From JAEUSG01 sp964590225 (GTDB taxonomy: Bacteria; Fibrobacterota; OXYB2-FULL-49-7; JAEUSG01), in NCBI GenBank assembly GCA_964590225.1, contig CAZPWS010000005.1, positions 30,169 to 94,168 on the forward strand: a DNA stretch of 64,000 nt, read 5' to 3'. The position numbers were made by a program, and so were the translations under genes. The notes under the pieces were generated by a model. That model saw only the letters and a program-made list of their open reading frames with translations, searched no databases and was not told the DNA's origin. Positions 44,109 to 52,541 of this stretch are shown one piece after another. The stretch's first letter is position 1; each line of letters opens with the position of its first letter.

Positions 44109-45748
44109 AGGAAAATCAATTCATAGAAAAGAAAAAGATCGACATCGTTCTTGATAAAACTGCCGACTGGAGGGAATTGGCAAAATTAGCTGTTTGTTTC
44201 GCTAATAGCAGAGGAGGTATTATTCATATTGGAATTGCCGATAAAGAAAGCATGCCACCAGAAAATCAAAAGATCGAACTATCCTTACCATTTAAAATTA
44301 AAAAGAAAATTTCTGAGAATTCTGTAAATGTTGCCGTCTCTCCTACAATAAAAACAGCAGAAAATGGTGGAGAATTTATTGAACTTGAAGTTCTATTCAG
44401 TGCTTCAACAGTAGCTTCTACTACTGATGGCAAATATTATTATCGAAGCGATGATACATGTGTTCCAATTCTACCGGATGAACTTTCAAGACTTTTTACT
44501 GATAAGCCATCTTTTATTTGGGAAACTAAAAAAACAAAAGTTTTGATCTCTGAAATAGATGTTCTTAAATTTCAGAATTTCAAAAAAGACATTCAAACCT
44601 CATCAAGAGTCGGCATACATGTCAAGCAAAAATCCGATGAAGAGCTATTAGAGCATTATCTGTTTACAGAGGATGGCTTTCTTACAAATCTTGGCGTATT
44701 GTGGCTTGGAAAGCGTAAAGATAGAGCCAAACTTCTTTATGCACCAACTGTACACTTTTTAAAATTTGATGAGCAGGATCAAAAAGTAAATAAAATTTTA
44801 TGGGAAGATCACACATTAAACCCCAAAGAGCTTATCGAAGCAATCTGGACAGAAATTCCTGACTGGAAAGAGGGTGTTGATGTTGCAGATGGTATGTTTC
44901 GTAAATTTATCCCAAACTACGAAGAAGAGGTGGTTCGTGAATTAATGGCTAATGCTTTAGTGCACAGACCATATACTACAAGAGGCGATATTTTCATTAA
45001 CCTTTTTCCTGACCGTTTAGAAGTGATTAATCCTGGACTTTTTCCAATTGGTGTTACTCCAGCCAATGTACTACATAAAAATGTCCGGCGGAACCAATAT
45101 TTGGCAAATGTTTTTTACGACTTACACTTAATGGATAAAGAGGGCTCTGGTGTTGATAAAATGTACCAGATTTTGTTATCCAACGCCAAGCATATCCCCA
45201 TTGCTTGTCAGGGAGATGATTCCGTAAGGTTTATTATTCATAAGCGCATCTTAAAAACAGAGATTATTACACTTATTAACAGAGCAAATGAAGAGTTTCA
45301 GCTAAATTCCAAGGAGCTGATTTCTTTAGGTTTAATAGCCCAGCATAATTCAATTTCGGCTATTGAATTTGGTAAAGAATTAAACCTGTCAGACCAAGCT
45401 AATGTCGTTACAAACTGGCTGGGTCGCTTGATGGATATAGGTCTGCTGATTTCTAAAGGCAATACAAAAGCCAAAGAGTATTCAATTAATCCGGAATTCT
45501 TAAAAAGAGCCAACTTTAAAGGTAAAACAAATCTAAAAAGGATAGAAAACCACCGGTTAGAGGAGCTTGTTTATCAAGATTTAAAAATTTATGATGATTC
45601 TTTTATCAAAGATATTCATAAGCGAATAGGTGAAGAAATTCCTTTAAGAAGATTAAAATTTATGTTAGATAAAATGCACCACGACAACAAATTGGAAAAA
45701 TCGGGAGCAAATCGATGGACGAAATATTGTCTCAACAAAAATGGGTGA
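44105..45748 (+). CDS. AlbA_2/Schlafen-like putative ATP-binding DNA-binding protein
   Basis: A 547-residue protein. The N-terminus has an AlbA_2 (Schlafen AAA_4-type) domain (DWRELAKLAVCFANSRGGII then HIGIAD, about 20-45). The middle (about 275-365) has a GHKL-like HATPase_c_4 motif (EEEVVRELMANALVHRPY, FPDRLEVINPG, GSGVDKM). The C-terminus looks like winged-helix segments. Such proteins are often annotated as RecG-like transcriptional regulators and are frequent in defence islands. Here it sits between res and mod, overlapping res by 4 nt, and is likely part of the same system as regulator or effector. Confidence 0.82.
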   Translation: MKENQFIEKKKIDIVLDKTADWRELAKLAVCFANSRGGIIHIGIADKESMPPENQKIELSLPFKIKKKISENSVNVAVSPTIKTAENGGEFIELEVLFSASTVASTTDGKYYYRSDDTCVPILPDELSRLFTDKPSFIWETKKTKVLISEIDVLKFQNFKKDIQTSSRVGIHVKQKSDEELLEHYLFTEDGFLTNLGVLWLGKRKDRAKLLYAPTVHFLKFDEQDQKVNKILWEDHTLNPKELIEAIWTEIPDWKEGVDVADGMFRKFIPNYEEEVVRELMANALVHRPYTTRGDIFINLFPDRLEVINPGLFPIGVTPANVLHKNVRRNQYLANVFYDLHLMDKEGSGVDKMYQILLSNAKHIPIACQGDDSVRFIIHKRILKTEIITLINRANEEFQLNSKELISLGLIAQHNSISAIEFGKELNLSDQANVVTNWLGRLMDIGLLISKGNTKAKEYSINPEFLKRANFKGKTNLKRIENHRLEELVYQDLKIYDDSFIKDIHKRIGEEIPLRRLKFMLDKMHHDNKLEKSGANRWTKYCLNKNG

Positions 45749-45879
45749 AATAATGTGGGTTTGTCGAGAGATTTGTTGAGAGAAATTGGCGTATAAATTT
45801 ATAAGGCATTGATTAATAATGAGATATATTATCCAAAATAGGGTGAAATAAACGATAGAAAACTAAAGAAAGAGTAAAA

Positions 45880-48045
45880 ATGAGCTTGAATGACACAGAT
45901 AAAAACAGAATAATTGAAATGATAAAGGCTGGCGAAAAGCTGCCTAAAGAGTTCATCTATAAACTTTTTTCTGACGAAGAGGATGTTTTTCTCTTTTGGA
46001 ATGGACGAAAAGAAGAGACGACGAATATCGCATTACCGTTTCACAGCATTGAACATATCGACGAGCCACGCAAAGAGGCTATGAAAGAAGGCGATGCCTT
46101 TTCAATGTTTGATACAAGAGGCAGGCAGCTAAAAGGTTGGACAAATAAGTTGATTTGGGGAGACAATAAGCTAATTCTTTCTTCTTTGGCAAATGGTCCG
46201 CTGAGAGAAGAAATTGAAAAAGAAGGCGGACTAAAACTGATTTATATCGATCCCCCTTTTGCTGTAGGTGCTGACTTTGGGTTTAATATTGAGATCAGTG
46301 GCGAGACGGCAGAAAAGAAGCAGAGCATAATTGAAGAAATTGCCTATCGTGATACTTGGGGCAAAGGGATTTCATCATATTTGACAATGATGTATGAACG
46401 ATTGAAATTAATGCACAATTTGTTGACAGATGATGGAAGCATATATGTTCATTGTGATTGGAGAGTTGTTGGCTTTTTGAGATTGATATTGATGGATGTT
46501 TTTGGTGAGGGCAATTTCAGAGGACATATTATTTGGCGAAGTATGACACCATCTGGCTTTAAAGGACAGACTTCATTGGGAAGAAGCCATGACGACATCT
46601 TGTATTTTTCAAAATCTGATAAAGTAACATACAATCCACAAAAAATCCCTTATACAAAGGAATATCTTAAAGAAAGATTTAATAAGATAGACGACAAGGG
46701 ACGATATTTTAAAGATGAAAAAATTGGAACAGCAACGACTGAAGAAACAATTGAAAAACTAAAAAAGGAAGATAGAATTTATATAACAGGAAACGGAAAG
46801 CTTCGCATAAAGCATTTCTTAGATGAAGCAGATGGATATTACATGGATGATGTATGGTCTGACATATCACACGAAAACTCTCAATCTGATATAAGAACTG
46901 GTTATGCAACCCAAAAGCCTGAAGCTTTACTTGAACGAATTATCAAAGCAAGTAGCAATGAAGGCGATTTAATAGCCGATTTCTTTTGTGGTAGCGGTAC
47001 AACAGCAGCAACAGCAGAAAAATTAGGGCGCAAATGGATAACCGCTGACTTAGGTAGATTTTCTATTCACACAGCAAGAAAGCGGTTGATTGGTGTTCAA
47101 AGAGAATTGCAAGAAAACGGAAAAGATTTCCGAGCCTTTGAATTGTTAAATCTTGGCAAATACGAACGCCAATTCTTTATGGACGACCTCACTAATGGCA
47201 AATTAAAAGCAAAAGAAGAAATGTATATCGATTTAATTTTAGAGGCATATAAAGCCAAACGAATAGAGGGCCACAGGAATCTTCACGGCAGTAAATCAGC
47301 CCGATTTGTGCATATCGGACCTTTAGATGTACCAGTAACCCAAAGCCGCTTAATAGAAATCTTTGAAGAATGTCGTAAAAACCTTTACACACAAGTAGAT
47401 GTATTAGGCTTTGAATTTGAAATGGGGCTGACTCCACAGTTCATTCAAGAACTAAAAGAAAAAGGCGTTTCTGTAACTCTTAAATATATTCCAAAGGATG
47501 TGTTCGATAAGCGAGCGGTAGAAAAGGGGCAGGTTAGATTTTTTGATGTCGCCTACCTGAACACTAAAGAAAAGATAAAAGGTAAAACACTCACCATCGA
47601 ACTTACCGACTTCGTAACACATTACACGCAGGATGACATTGAAGAATTACAGCAATCAATGAGGGCTGGAAGTAAAGTCGTAATTGATGGTGGACAAATT
47701 TTCAAGGTGGAGAAAGATAAAAACGGAATTATCACGAGAACAATTCTCACAGAAAATTGGTTCGATTGGATTGATTACTGGGCTATTGATTTTGATTATC
47801 TGAGTAAGAAAGAGATCATAAAGTTTAAAAAAGACGATGGCACAGTGGAAGAACAATGGACTGGCAATTACTTGTTTGAAAATGAGTGGCAAAGTTTCCG
47901 CACTAAGAAAACTCCAACGATAGAATTTACAAGTGTCCCATACGAATATAAAAAGGCAGGGAAATATAAGGTTATGGTTAAGGTTGTGGATATTTTGGGA
48001 ATTGATACGAGTAAAATTATTGAAGTGAATATCACGGCTAAATAG
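45880..48045 (+). CDS. Type III-like site-specific DNA methyltransferase (Mod)
   Basis: A 721-residue beta-class N6/N4 amino-methyltransferase. Catalytic motif IV DPPF (124-127) precedes SAM-binding motif I DFFCGSGT (367-374). The intervening stretch (about 200-330) should contain the target-recognition domain. A long C-terminal extension (about 400-720) is rich in beta structure, as in type III Mod subunits. It would modify the recognition site to protect host DNA and is needed for Res cleavage. It begins 131 nt after the AlbA-type gene, so it may have its own promoter. Specificity cannot be told from sequence. Confidence 0.9.
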   Translation: MSLNDTDKNRIIEMIKAGEKLPKEFIYKLFSDEEDVFLFWNGRKEETTNIALPFHSIEHIDEPRKEAMKEGDAFSMFDTRGRQLKGWTNKLIWGDNKLILSSLANGPLREEIEKEGGLKLIYIDPPFAVGADFGFNIEISGETAEKKQSIIEEIAYRDTWGKGISSYLTMMYERLKLMHNLLTDDGSIYVHCDWRVVGFLRLILMDVFGEGNFRGHIIWRSMTPSGFKGQTSLGRSHDDILYFSKSDKVTYNPQKIPYTKEYLKERFNKIDDKGRYFKDEKIGTATTEETIEKLKKEDRIYITGNGKLRIKHFLDEADGYYMDDVWSDISHENSQSDIRTGYATQKPEALLERIIKASSNEGDLIADFFCGSGTTAATAEKLGRKWITADLGRFSIHTARKRLIGVQRELQENGKDFRAFELLNLGKYERQFFMDDLTNGKLKAKEEMYIDLILEAYKAKRIEGHRNLHGSKSARFVHIGPLDVPVTQSRLIEIFEECRKNLYTQVDVLGFEFEMGLTPQFIQELKEKGVSVTLKYIPKDVFDKRAVEKGQVRFFDVAYLNTKEKIKGKTLTIELTDFVTHYTQDDIEELQQSMRAGSKVVIDGGQIFKVEKDKNGIITRTILTENWFDWIDYWAIDFDYLSKKEIIKFKKDDGTVEEQWTGNYLFENEWQSFRTKKTPTIEFTSVPYEYKKAGKYKVMVKVVDILGIDTSKIIEVNITAK

Positions 48046-48082
48046 CATTTTGCATAGTAGCACTTTAAGGAGATAACGAAGA

Positions 48083-48799
48083 ATGAACGACACTTTAATT
48101 AAATCAACATTTACCCAAACACTTCTGGAAATTGAAAAAACAAAACAATTCTATTTCCCCAAAACTGCAATTAAGGAACTAATCTCTACCAAAAAAATTA
48201 TTATTTCAGATGGTACACTCTCACAATATATCCTTGAAGCAGAAAAGAAAAGAACCATCTTTGCCGCCGGTCGCGGTTGGTACTCATCAATAAAGCAACC
48301 ATTTGCTTTAAACAAAAAACCTATCAAAAATACCATATCGATTTTGTCAAAAAAATTTCCATATCTAAATTTTTCATGCTGGTCAACTGAACAGGTAAAT
48401 TCTTATGCACAACACTTGATGAACCAATTTGTAACCTTCGTTTACATAGAATCAGACTCCATCGCTCCAGTTTCGGAGCATTTGCAAAATCTTGGATATA
48501 GCGTTTATGCTGATCCCGGAAAATCAGCGTTAGAAGATTTGTTTAGAATGTTCGAAAAAACGGTTATAATTCGCAAAGCAATTTCCAAACAGCCGGATGC
48601 TGAAAATCATGCTGCGCCAATTGAAAAAGTTCTTGTTGATCTCGTATGGGAGTCCCAGAAAGTACCTTTTATTGATAAAACAGAAGCGAGAATTATCTGT
48701 AATAATGCAGTTACCTCCGCTCGAATTAACATGGCAGAATTACTTGGCTATGCAAAACGAAGAAAGTTGAATTTTACTTGGCTGGAAGCTATTAACTAA
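48083..48799 (+). CDS. AbiEi-like antitoxin/regulator (DUF6577-type)
   Basis: A 238-residue protein with AAGGAG before the ATG. The N-terminal part looks like a winged helix (TAIKELISTKKIIISDGTL, QYILEAEKKRTIFAAGRGWY) and the remainder like an AbiEi antitoxin C-terminal domain (PYLNFSCWSTEQVNSYAQHL, EDLFRMFEKTVIIR, EKVLVDLVWESQK). AbiEi proteins repress their operon and neutralise AbiEii nucleotidyltransferase toxins. The next gene is such a toxin. The stop codon is embedded in a strong inverted repeat between the two genes. Confidence 0.8.
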   Translation: MNDTLIKSTFTQTLLEIEKTKQFYFPKTAIKELISTKKIIISDGTLSQYILEAEKKRTIFAAGRGWYSSIKQPFALNKKPIKNTISILSKKFPYLNFSCWSTEQVNSYAQHLMNQFVTFVYIESDSIAPVSEHLQNLGYSVYADPGKSALEDLFRMFEKTVIIRKAISKQPDAENHAAPIEKVLVDLVWESQKVPFIDKTEARIICNNAVTSARINMAELLGYAKRRKLNFTWLEAIN

Positions 48800-48828
48800 C
48801 TCCACTTTATTTAAAAAAGTGGAGTTAA
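48798..48828 (+). other. 11-bp inverted repeat between antitoxin and toxin genes
   Basis: TAACTCCACTT (48798-48808) and AAGTGGAGTTA (48818-48828) form a perfect stem with a 9-nt AT-rich loop. It starts within the antitoxin stop codon. No T-run follows, so it is either an attenuating hairpin that lowers toxin expression or an operator for the AbiEi-like regulator. Confidence 0.6.
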
Positions 48829-48878
48829 TTAACAGTGTGCTTTTGCTCGTAATAGATTGTAAAATAAGGTGTTAAATA

Positions 48879-49973
48879 GTGATACATCAAAAATGCTTTT
48901 CATCGGAATGGATAACTGAGCTCCAAAGTAGTGGGGTGAATGCCAACCGCCATATCATAGAAAAGAGTATCCGTGCCCTTGCTCTTCTTGGTCACTTATC
49001 TGATTCCGGTTTGGACTTCATATTCAAAGGTGGAACGAGCCTTTTACTACATCTAAATCCTTTGCGTCGGCTTTCCATAGACATCGATATAGTTTGCGGT
49101 GAATCAAAGGATGTAGTTGATGAAGTTCTTAAAAGCATAGCAGCCAAGTACCCTTTTGAAGGTTATTCTGAGGATGAGCGCGGTAGTCGTGGCTTGCCAC
49201 ATCGCCGCCATTTTCGTTTCAAATATCCGCTTATTGAAAAAGGAAATCAACAACCCTTTATCATTCTGGATATTGTTGAGGAGTCGGAATGTCCTTTGCC
49301 GATTGTAACGCGCAAAATTAAAACTAACTTTATTGATATAGAACGGGATGTAAATGTAAAAGTGCCTACGGTTGAAGGGCTACTGGGCGATAAATTGACA
49401 GCGTTTGCTCCAAATACAGTTGGCGTGCCATTCCGTACACGGGGAGGAGAGTCGCAAGAACTTCAGGTAGCTAAACAGCTTTTTGACATTGGCGAACTTT
49501 TTAATGCGGCTGAAAAGTCGCAAGAAATCATTAGTGCATATAAAGGAAATTGTGCCAAAGAAGCTGGCTACAGAGATGTAAAACACAGTGAAACTGATGC
49601 TTTGCTGGATACTATAAAAACATGTTTTAATTTCTGTGGACAAGGTTTGAAAAAATTCCCAGTGGATCAGGATTCTGAATTGCTGGCGCATGGCTGCCTT
49701 TCCCTTCAGAATCATCTTATCGATTGCCGTTTCAATCAGTTTACTGATGCAAAAACTGCGGCTTCAAAAGCGGCGTTTATTGTTGCCCTCATATTGGCGA
49801 ATAAAACTGATACTGATTTAAGTTCAATAAAGTACAGCAGTCAGGATACCGCTGTTGTTCAGGAGCTAACATTAAAAGGAAAGTTTACGGGATTGTCCAG
49901 GTTAAAGGGGGCGAATGCTGAAGCATTCTACTATTGGGCGCGTGTTCAGGAATTGATAGGTATGGAGTTTTGA
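48879..49973 (+). CDS. AbiEii/AbiGii-family nucleotidyltransferase toxin
   Basis: A 364-residue protein with a GTG start and AAGGTG upstream. The family motifs are intact: FKGGTSLLLHL (GGTSL) and LSIDIDIV (DxD metal ligands) near residues 50-75, then VEGLLGDKLTAFAP (GDKLTA, about 165-178) typical of AbiEii. These toxins use a nucleotidyltransferase fold to modify tRNA or other targets and arrest growth during phage infection. Paired with the AbiEi-like gene upstream, it forms a type IV-style toxin-antitoxin module. The next gene (SLOG-type) follows after 2 nt and is probably cotranscribed. Confidence 0.88.
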   Translation: MIHQKCFSSEWITELQSSGVNANRHIIEKSIRALALLGHLSDSGLDFIFKGGTSLLLHLNPLRRLSIDIDIVCGESKDVVDEVLKSIAAKYPFEGYSEDERGSRGLPHRRHFRFKYPLIEKGNQQPFIILDIVEESECPLPIVTRKIKTNFIDIERDVNVKVPTVEGLLGDKLTAFAPNTVGVPFRTRGGESQELQVAKQLFDIGELFNAAEKSQEIISAYKGNCAKEAGYRDVKHSETDALLDTIKTCFNFCGQGLKKFPVDQDSELLAHGCLSLQNHLIDCRFNQFTDAKTAASKAAFIVALILANKTDTDLSSIKYSSQDTAVVQELTLKGKFTGLSRLKGANAEAFYYWARVQELIGMEF

Positions 49974-49975
49974 TT

Positions 49976-50443
49976 ATGCCGGAAAAACAATTTCTTGGAA
50001 ACATGGATATATTAAAGTGCCATAAAACAGCATTTTTGTGCAGTCGTAAAATTGCTGCATCAGCAGTGCTAAAATGCTATGATTGGGCAACAGAGCAGCG
50101 TGATAACGGAAAATGTGTTATCAGTGGTTTTCAGTCACAGATTGAGAAAGATGTTTTGCACTACCTATTGAATGGGAAACAACCGATAATTCTTGCTTTG
50201 GCGAGGGGAATGAAGCAAAAAATTGAGCCGGAACTAAAAAAGGCGTTAGACCAAAACAGATTGCTAATCATAAGCCCTTTTGCCGATACCCTTAAAAGAC
50301 CGTCAGAGGAAACTGCCGAATTGCGGAATAGAATGATGATGGATATGGCTGATGAAGTTGTTTTCGGGTTTGTGAATGAGAGTGGTAATTTATTTAAGTT
50401 GAAGAGTGAATACGAAGGCAATAAAACGATGAGTGTATTATGA
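49976..50443 (+). CDS. DprA/Smf-like SLOG-domain protein
   Basis: The start is taken as ATG 49976, just after the toxin stop (155 residues). A Rossmann-like SLOG/LOG fold is suggested by KTAFLCSRKI, SAVLKCYDWATEQRDNGKCV, ISGFQSQIEKDVLHYLL, PIILALARGM and LLIISPF. DprA-related SLOG proteins bind DNA or nucleotides, and SLOG domains recur in defence systems as nucleotide sensors. The length is about half of a full DprA and the C-terminal HTH is absent. It is probably an accessory of the AbiE-like operon. Confidence 0.7.
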   Translation: MPEKQFLGNMDILKCHKTAFLCSRKIAASAVLKCYDWATEQRDNGKCVISGFQSQIEKDVLHYLLNGKQPIILALARGMKQKIEPELKKALDQNRLLIISPFADTLKRPSEETAELRNRMMMDMADEVVFGFVNESGNLFKLKSEYEGNKTMSVL

Positions 50444-50584
50444 TTTTTATTGTCATCAAACAGAGAGGGGAAATATGTCTGATGCTTGTTAGTGCTCTAA
50501 GCGCAAAATTAAAGTGACTTTGTCAAAGGAATATGACTCTGTAATTTATTCAAAAACTTCAGACTTGTGTAGGGAAGAAAAATA

Positions 50585-50630
50585 TGGGCGGTACAGGAAT
50601 CGAACCTGTGACCCCTTCCATGTCAAGGAA
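50585..50630 (-). other. 3' fragment of tRNA-Val(GAC): attachment-site scar
   Basis: The minus strand reads as the 3' half of a tRNA: anticodon stem-loop with TTCC, loop TTGACAT (anticodon GAC), GGAA; a variable region GGGGTC; a T arm with ACAGG, TTCGATT, CCTGT; and the acceptor strand ACCGCCCA. The 5' half (acceptor GGGCGGT and D arm) is absent. Homology stops at the anticodon stem, a typical crossover point of tyrosine integrases. An intact copy is expected at the far end of the element, at higher coordinates, and is not in this window. Confidence 0.8.
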
Positions 50631-50765
50631 TTAGAGCCCTTTTTCACTGTTTGTCATCAGTATACATTATTTGTCATAGCAGTACAAAATTCAATGAGTT
50701 ATAAGATTTTCTAAGTAGTTCGTATTATCACCCATTATCATTAAAAATCACCCCAAATCACAAAC

Positions 50766-50882
50766 TTGTGGACACCCTTGTGGACACCCCAGTAATTCCT
50801 TTTAGTAAACTGATAATAGATGACAATGCATGTAAATTACTTATCTCAGAAAGATACCGTCCATACCATGTTGTGGACACCC
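50766..50882. repeat. Three copies of the 12-mer TTGTGGACACCC
   Basis: Exact copies lie at 50766-50777 and 50778-50789 (head-to-tail) and at 50871-50882. They begin about 135 bp from the tRNA fragment, a position and form consistent with arm-type integrase-binding sites. TTTGTCAT also occurs twice nearby (around 50649 and 50670). Confidence 0.6.
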
Positions 50883-50941
50883 GTTGGTATTGTATCTTAA
50901 GAAATGCTGAAAGATTTATGAGTTTAACGGGTCTAATCAAT

Positions 50942-51140
50942 CGTGAATAAGCGTACTGTATCCAAGAAGGATTTAGAAGAACTGCTGAAGGATGAACATC
51001 TCTCTGAGTGGTTTAAAACTGCTTTGGCTGAGTCTCTAGCCAGAGACCCATTTCGAGGCTTGTTTAGATGCTGAGCTGCTTTATAATGCCCTTAGAGCGA
51101 GGTGTAAGGGTATTGAGGAGGATATATTAGGCGCAGGTTG
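50942..51140 (+). pseudogene. Small mobile-element protein gene broken by a 1-nt frameshift
   Basis: From GTG 50942 the frame reads NKRTVSKKDLEELLKDEHLS then EWFKTALAESLARDPF before a stop at 51073. The next frame continues with EACLDAELLYNALRARCKGI and ends at TGA 51140. Removing one T from the TTT around 51050 joins the two into a plausible 65-residue helical protein. It resembles small accessory proteins of plasmids and integrative elements, but the function is unknown. Confidence 0.5.
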
Positions 51141-51144
51141 AAAT

Positions 51145-51300
51145 CATAAAGTTGCAGCGCAACTTTATACCCCTCAATAAAAGAAAGACACAGCTACTCT
51201 CTCTTTTCAGAGAGGAGGAGTAATTAGTTCCTCAGCAACTGCATCTTTTGGGAATAGGAGAAAATTACTGTTGAATACTCTGGCTTTTTTAAGTCAGAGT
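51145..51300 (+). other. Gene-free stretch with three hairpins
   Basis: About 200 bp without a credible gene. A 10-bp perfect stem (ATAAAGTTGC/GCAACTTTAT, 3-nt loop) is at 51145-51167, CTCTC/GAGAG at 51200-51215, and ACTCTG/CAGAGT with a T-rich loop at 51277-51300. The last two may terminate the convergent transcripts here; nothing else is recognised. Confidence 0.45.
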
Positions 51301-51348
51301 CAATGAGGCTACATTGAATTAAAAGCCCTCAACGGTAATAGTTTTTTG

Positions 51349-51582
51349 TTAGCTCTTTGGATGTTGTCTATACCAGTGTGCTGCCATGGGAGTTGAAATG
51401 AAGTGTTTCCGAATAAACTCTACCATCTTTAGCGTGTACATTGGCTTTCCGTCTATTATTTCAGGAGCAATTAGACCGACAGTAGTATAGCGTTCAAGGA
51501 CATCCATTGGAATTTCAAGCTCATCTGATATCTCCTGTGCAGAATAGCGTTGAGCTGAAGGGCTTAGTAAGTCTCTTAGCAT
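51349..51582 (-). CDS. Small HTH protein of the mobile region
   Basis: A 77-residue protein with AGGGAAAG before the ATG. It contains a HTH/MerR-like segment: YSAQEISDELEIPMDVLERY then TTVGLIAPEIIDGKPMYTLK. Its start overlaps the end of the other small HTH gene by 7 nt, so the two form an operon. Pairs of small MerR-like proteins near attachment sites can be excisionase/recombination-directionality factors or repressors; the role here is inferred. Confidence 0.65.
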   Translation of the reverse strand: MLRDLLSPSAQRYSAQEISDELEIPMDVLERYTTVGLIAPEIIDGKPMYTLKMVEFIRKHFISTPMAAHWYRQHPKS

Positions 51583-51812
51583 ACGTCTCTTTCCCTAATT
51601 CTTTCCATGTTCTGATTATAAATGTGCCGAATCAATTCAACACCTGCGGTATTGTAAAAAGTTCTTTTACCAAGCACTGCAACTGGTCGAACTAATCTAC
51701 TTTTCCTATATCTCGTAATCGTACCGATACTAATTCCGACCAGTTTTGCAACTTCACCTACACCAAAAATTGTCTGGTCACATCCCAGAGTTAGTCCTAA
51801 TTGTTCTGACAT
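51576..51812 (-). CDS. MerR/excisionase-like HTH protein
   Basis: A 78-residue protein with AAGGAG seven nt before the ATG. The core GVGEVAKLVGISIGTITRYR then KSRLVRPVAVLGKRTFYNTA is a MerR-type winged HTH with its wing. Proteins this small, without a ligand domain, often serve as excisionases or controllers of integrative elements. It is the first gene of a two-gene leftward operon. Repeated GAGACAAT-type motifs lie 140-190 bp upstream and a palindrome lies further upstream. Confidence 0.72.
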   Translation of the reverse strand: MSEQLGLTLGCDQTIFGVGEVAKLVGISIGTITRYRKSRLVRPVAVLGKRTFYNTAGVELIRHIYNQNMERIRERDVC

Positions 51813-51950
51813 AAATTCTCCTTTTCTGGATAGCCGATCTGATAGGCTTCCAATTCATATTCTACTACCAAAGGCAGGGTGATTTCAAGGCAGATTGAAA
51901 GATTTTTTGAAATATTTTCAATGAGTATTATTAAGTTCTATCGGTAACAT

Positions 51951-52004
51951 TTGAGACAATTGTTAGTTTTGTGAATTTGAGCAATTATTGTGAGACAATC
52001 GTTG
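51951..52004. promoter_or_regulatory. Repeated GAGACAATYGTT-type motifs, candidate operators
   Basis: TTGAGACAATTGTTAG (51951-51966), TTGAGCAATTATTG (51977-51990) and TGAGACAATCGTTG (51991-52004) are related and cluster upstream of the HTH operon. Each contains a partial CAATTG-like dyad. Likely binding sites for one of the small HTH proteins. Confidence 0.45.
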
Positions 52005-52169
52005 AAAAGTTCCTAATAAAAGAAACAACCAATACCTTATTTAGTTGAGGGCATTGTTGTTGATTAAGATTGCCACGTGATAATAAAATGGAAAATAAAA
52101 GCTCCAAACAGATAAACCGTTATTCGTACTTTTAAGGCACCTGCCGCTATCAAATCTCTCGCATATTCA

Positions 52170-52191
52170 TCACAAATAGTACTAGTTGTGA
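52170..52191. promoter_or_regulatory. 22-bp near-perfect palindrome
   Basis: Arms TCACAA and TTGTGA flank a central TAGTACTA, with only one mismatched base pair over 22 bp. It lies in the 560-bp region between the leftward HTH operon and the rightward remnant at 52375, as expected of a dimeric repressor site. No gene is seen in 51813-52374. Confidence 0.5.
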
Positions 52192-52374
52192 ATACGTCTC
52201 TTAATATGCGCAAAGCAGCAGATAACGAGTGCTCTTTCTGTTGTAAGACGACTGAATCAGGTCTATTTAATTCGAAATACTTTATCGTATTGAAATATGA
52301 ATTATTGTTTCACCGGATTTGCTTTGCTTTTAGATAGAGGCTATTTTTTTATAAAACTTAAGGAAGATACTCTT

Positions 52375-52512
52375 ATGGCTGGCCCTATTTGCTTATTCGA
52401 TAAATCCTTTTTGCAATCTCTTGCATTGGACGAGGCAATATGGTTCGACCATTTTGATTTAACGGTATTATGTCCGATATATTACATTGAAACGCTTTAT
52501 GGGCTACTTTAG
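52375..52512 (+). pseudogene. Truncated N-terminal fragment of a larger accessory protein
   Basis: From ATG 52375, with AAGGAAG upstream, 45 codons encode ICLFDKSFLQSLALDEAIWF, then CPIYYIETLYGLL and a stop. The segment resembles the N-terminus of a family of longer accessory-region proteins that begin with an LDKS(F)LQS...DE...W motif and continue past the YxETL motif. This recollection is from general familiarity, not a search. The abrupt stop suggests a truncated gene. An in-frame ATG at 52297 adds 26 unrelated residues and is unlikely. Confidence 0.4.
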
Positions 52513-52541
52513 GTATTACTCGACTCGGATGATTTTAAAAT

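Noticed and set aside
50758..50950. Two 60-codon open frames on opposite strands
   Set aside because: They overlap each other almost completely, consist partly of the 12-mer repeats (VDT-type residues), and show no family resemblance or good ribosome-binding site, so I treat the stretch as att-site DNA.
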